64,000 bases of DNA. Origin: Diploscapter coronatus (Eukaryota > Nematoda > Chromadorea > Rhabditida > Rhabditidae). The translations under genes and the position numbers were made by a program. The DNA lies in assembly GCA_964036155.1 (NCBI GenBank), contig OZ038423.1:39447249-39511248 (forward strand). The letters run 5' to 3'. Below are positions 63,345-64,000 of this stretch, piece after piece. Numbering within the stretch: position 1 is the stretch's first letter; every line of letters begins with the position of its first letter. Under the pieces are notes generated by a model that worked only from the letters and a program-made list of their open reading frames with translations, ran no database searches and was not told the DNA's origin.

Positions 63345-64000
63345 GTACTGCTACTTCATCTAATTGATGAAAGTCGAAAATTGCTAAGCTCGACAGTAAT
63401 TTCTGTCCCACTTTCTTGTTTCTAATGTCGAAAGCAACAGGAGTTATCGCCTGACCAAATACATTTCAGTCAATCATTTCCAAAACATTTTCCTTTTACA
63501 GCTCTCATTTTTTGTTTTGTAAAATCCCCGTTTAATGAAATCACCCAGATCTGCAGGGGGGCTCATGACATAAGAGAAGAGGGGTGTGAAGGAAATGAAT
63601 GACTAGAGATGAAGGGAAGATGAAGACAAACTGCACGAAAGGGAGAGATTGCGGATTAAAGATAAGGGGTTGGGAGAGGAGAGAGAAGCAGAAAGAGATG
63701 AGAGAGGATGGAGAATGGAAAGAGACAAAGACAGGCAGATGTGCTGAAAGCTCTCTTTGCCTTCCTACTGCTTGTCATTGCCTTGTTTGGAGGTTGTCCG
63801 AGCGGTCGGGCAAGGAGATTTATGATGAAATGATGAATGATCAGTCGAATCAACACCCTGAAAATTGAAAAATCCATGACTTTGTCGAAATCAATAAGGT
63901 TTAGAATGATTGAAGAGTCACAGATCTACATAAATTTACAAGATTTTTGGAATTAGAACTCGAAACATAACTTGAAAGAAAAGATCAACTTCAATATCGA
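63345..64000 (+). other. CDC5L: CDC5L intron running off the right edge
   Basis: Opens with the GTACTG donor after exon 12 and contains no exon that continues the CDC5L frame. A purine-rich block occupies about 63580-63740. Nothing else is recognisable. Confidence 0.6.

Overview
This is eukaryotic nuclear DNA, most likely from an intron-rich nematode. The evidence for that is AT-rich non-coding sequence, GT...TTTTCAG introns (some only 43-49 bp), start codons lying on or just after splice-acceptor-like sequence, and a membrane protein built of cysteine modules resembling the nematode ET module. The species cannot be named from the window. I built gene models by hand from splice sites and phase. 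Six complete genes (OXA1L, RTF2, LARS2, SNRK, BRD7/9 and the cysteine-rich membrane protein) and an IER-like gene resolve to clean frames. CDC5L runs off the right edge. A probable PPP1R16-like gene runs off the left edge.

Layout. Positions 1-1,000 hold the first coding exon and a probable leader exon of a PPP1R16/MYPT3-like gene (-). About 1-14.67 kb is otherwise a gene-poor stretch with purine- or pyrimidine-rich blocks and no supportable gene. OXA1L, the mitochondrial membrane insertase (-), is at 14.67-17.75 kb. RTF2, replication termination factor 2 (-), lies directly upstream at 18.08-20.06 kb, with an operon-like 330-bp gap. At 22.71-26.27 kb is a secreted or membrane-anchored cysteine-module protein (+). 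Mitochondrial leucyl-tRNA synthetase LARS2 (-, 25 exons) is at 27.52-34.16 kb, with a small opposite-strand ORF in one intron. SNRK kinase with a very long Ser/Arg-rich tail (-, 27 coding exons) is at 35.52-46.45 kb. A small nuclear protein resembling the IER2/IER5 family (-) is at 49.29-52.27 kb. A GC-rich divergent promoter region at 52.3-53.5 kb separates it from the BRD7/BRD9 bromodomain protein (+, 53.49-58.07 kb). CDC5L, a spliceosomal Myb protein (+), starts at 58.90 kb and continues past 64 kb.

The genes are mostly housekeeping: mitochondrial translation and membrane insertion (LARS2, OXA1L), genome maintenance (RTF2), chromatin (BRD7/9), splicing (CDC5L) and LKB1-type signalling (SNRK). 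I found no prokaryotic system, mobile element or CRISPR array. The most unusual points are two consecutive GC-AG introns forced by frame in BRD7/9, the triple cysteine-module protein, a degenerate editing site in LARS2, and the RTF2-OXA1L arrangement.
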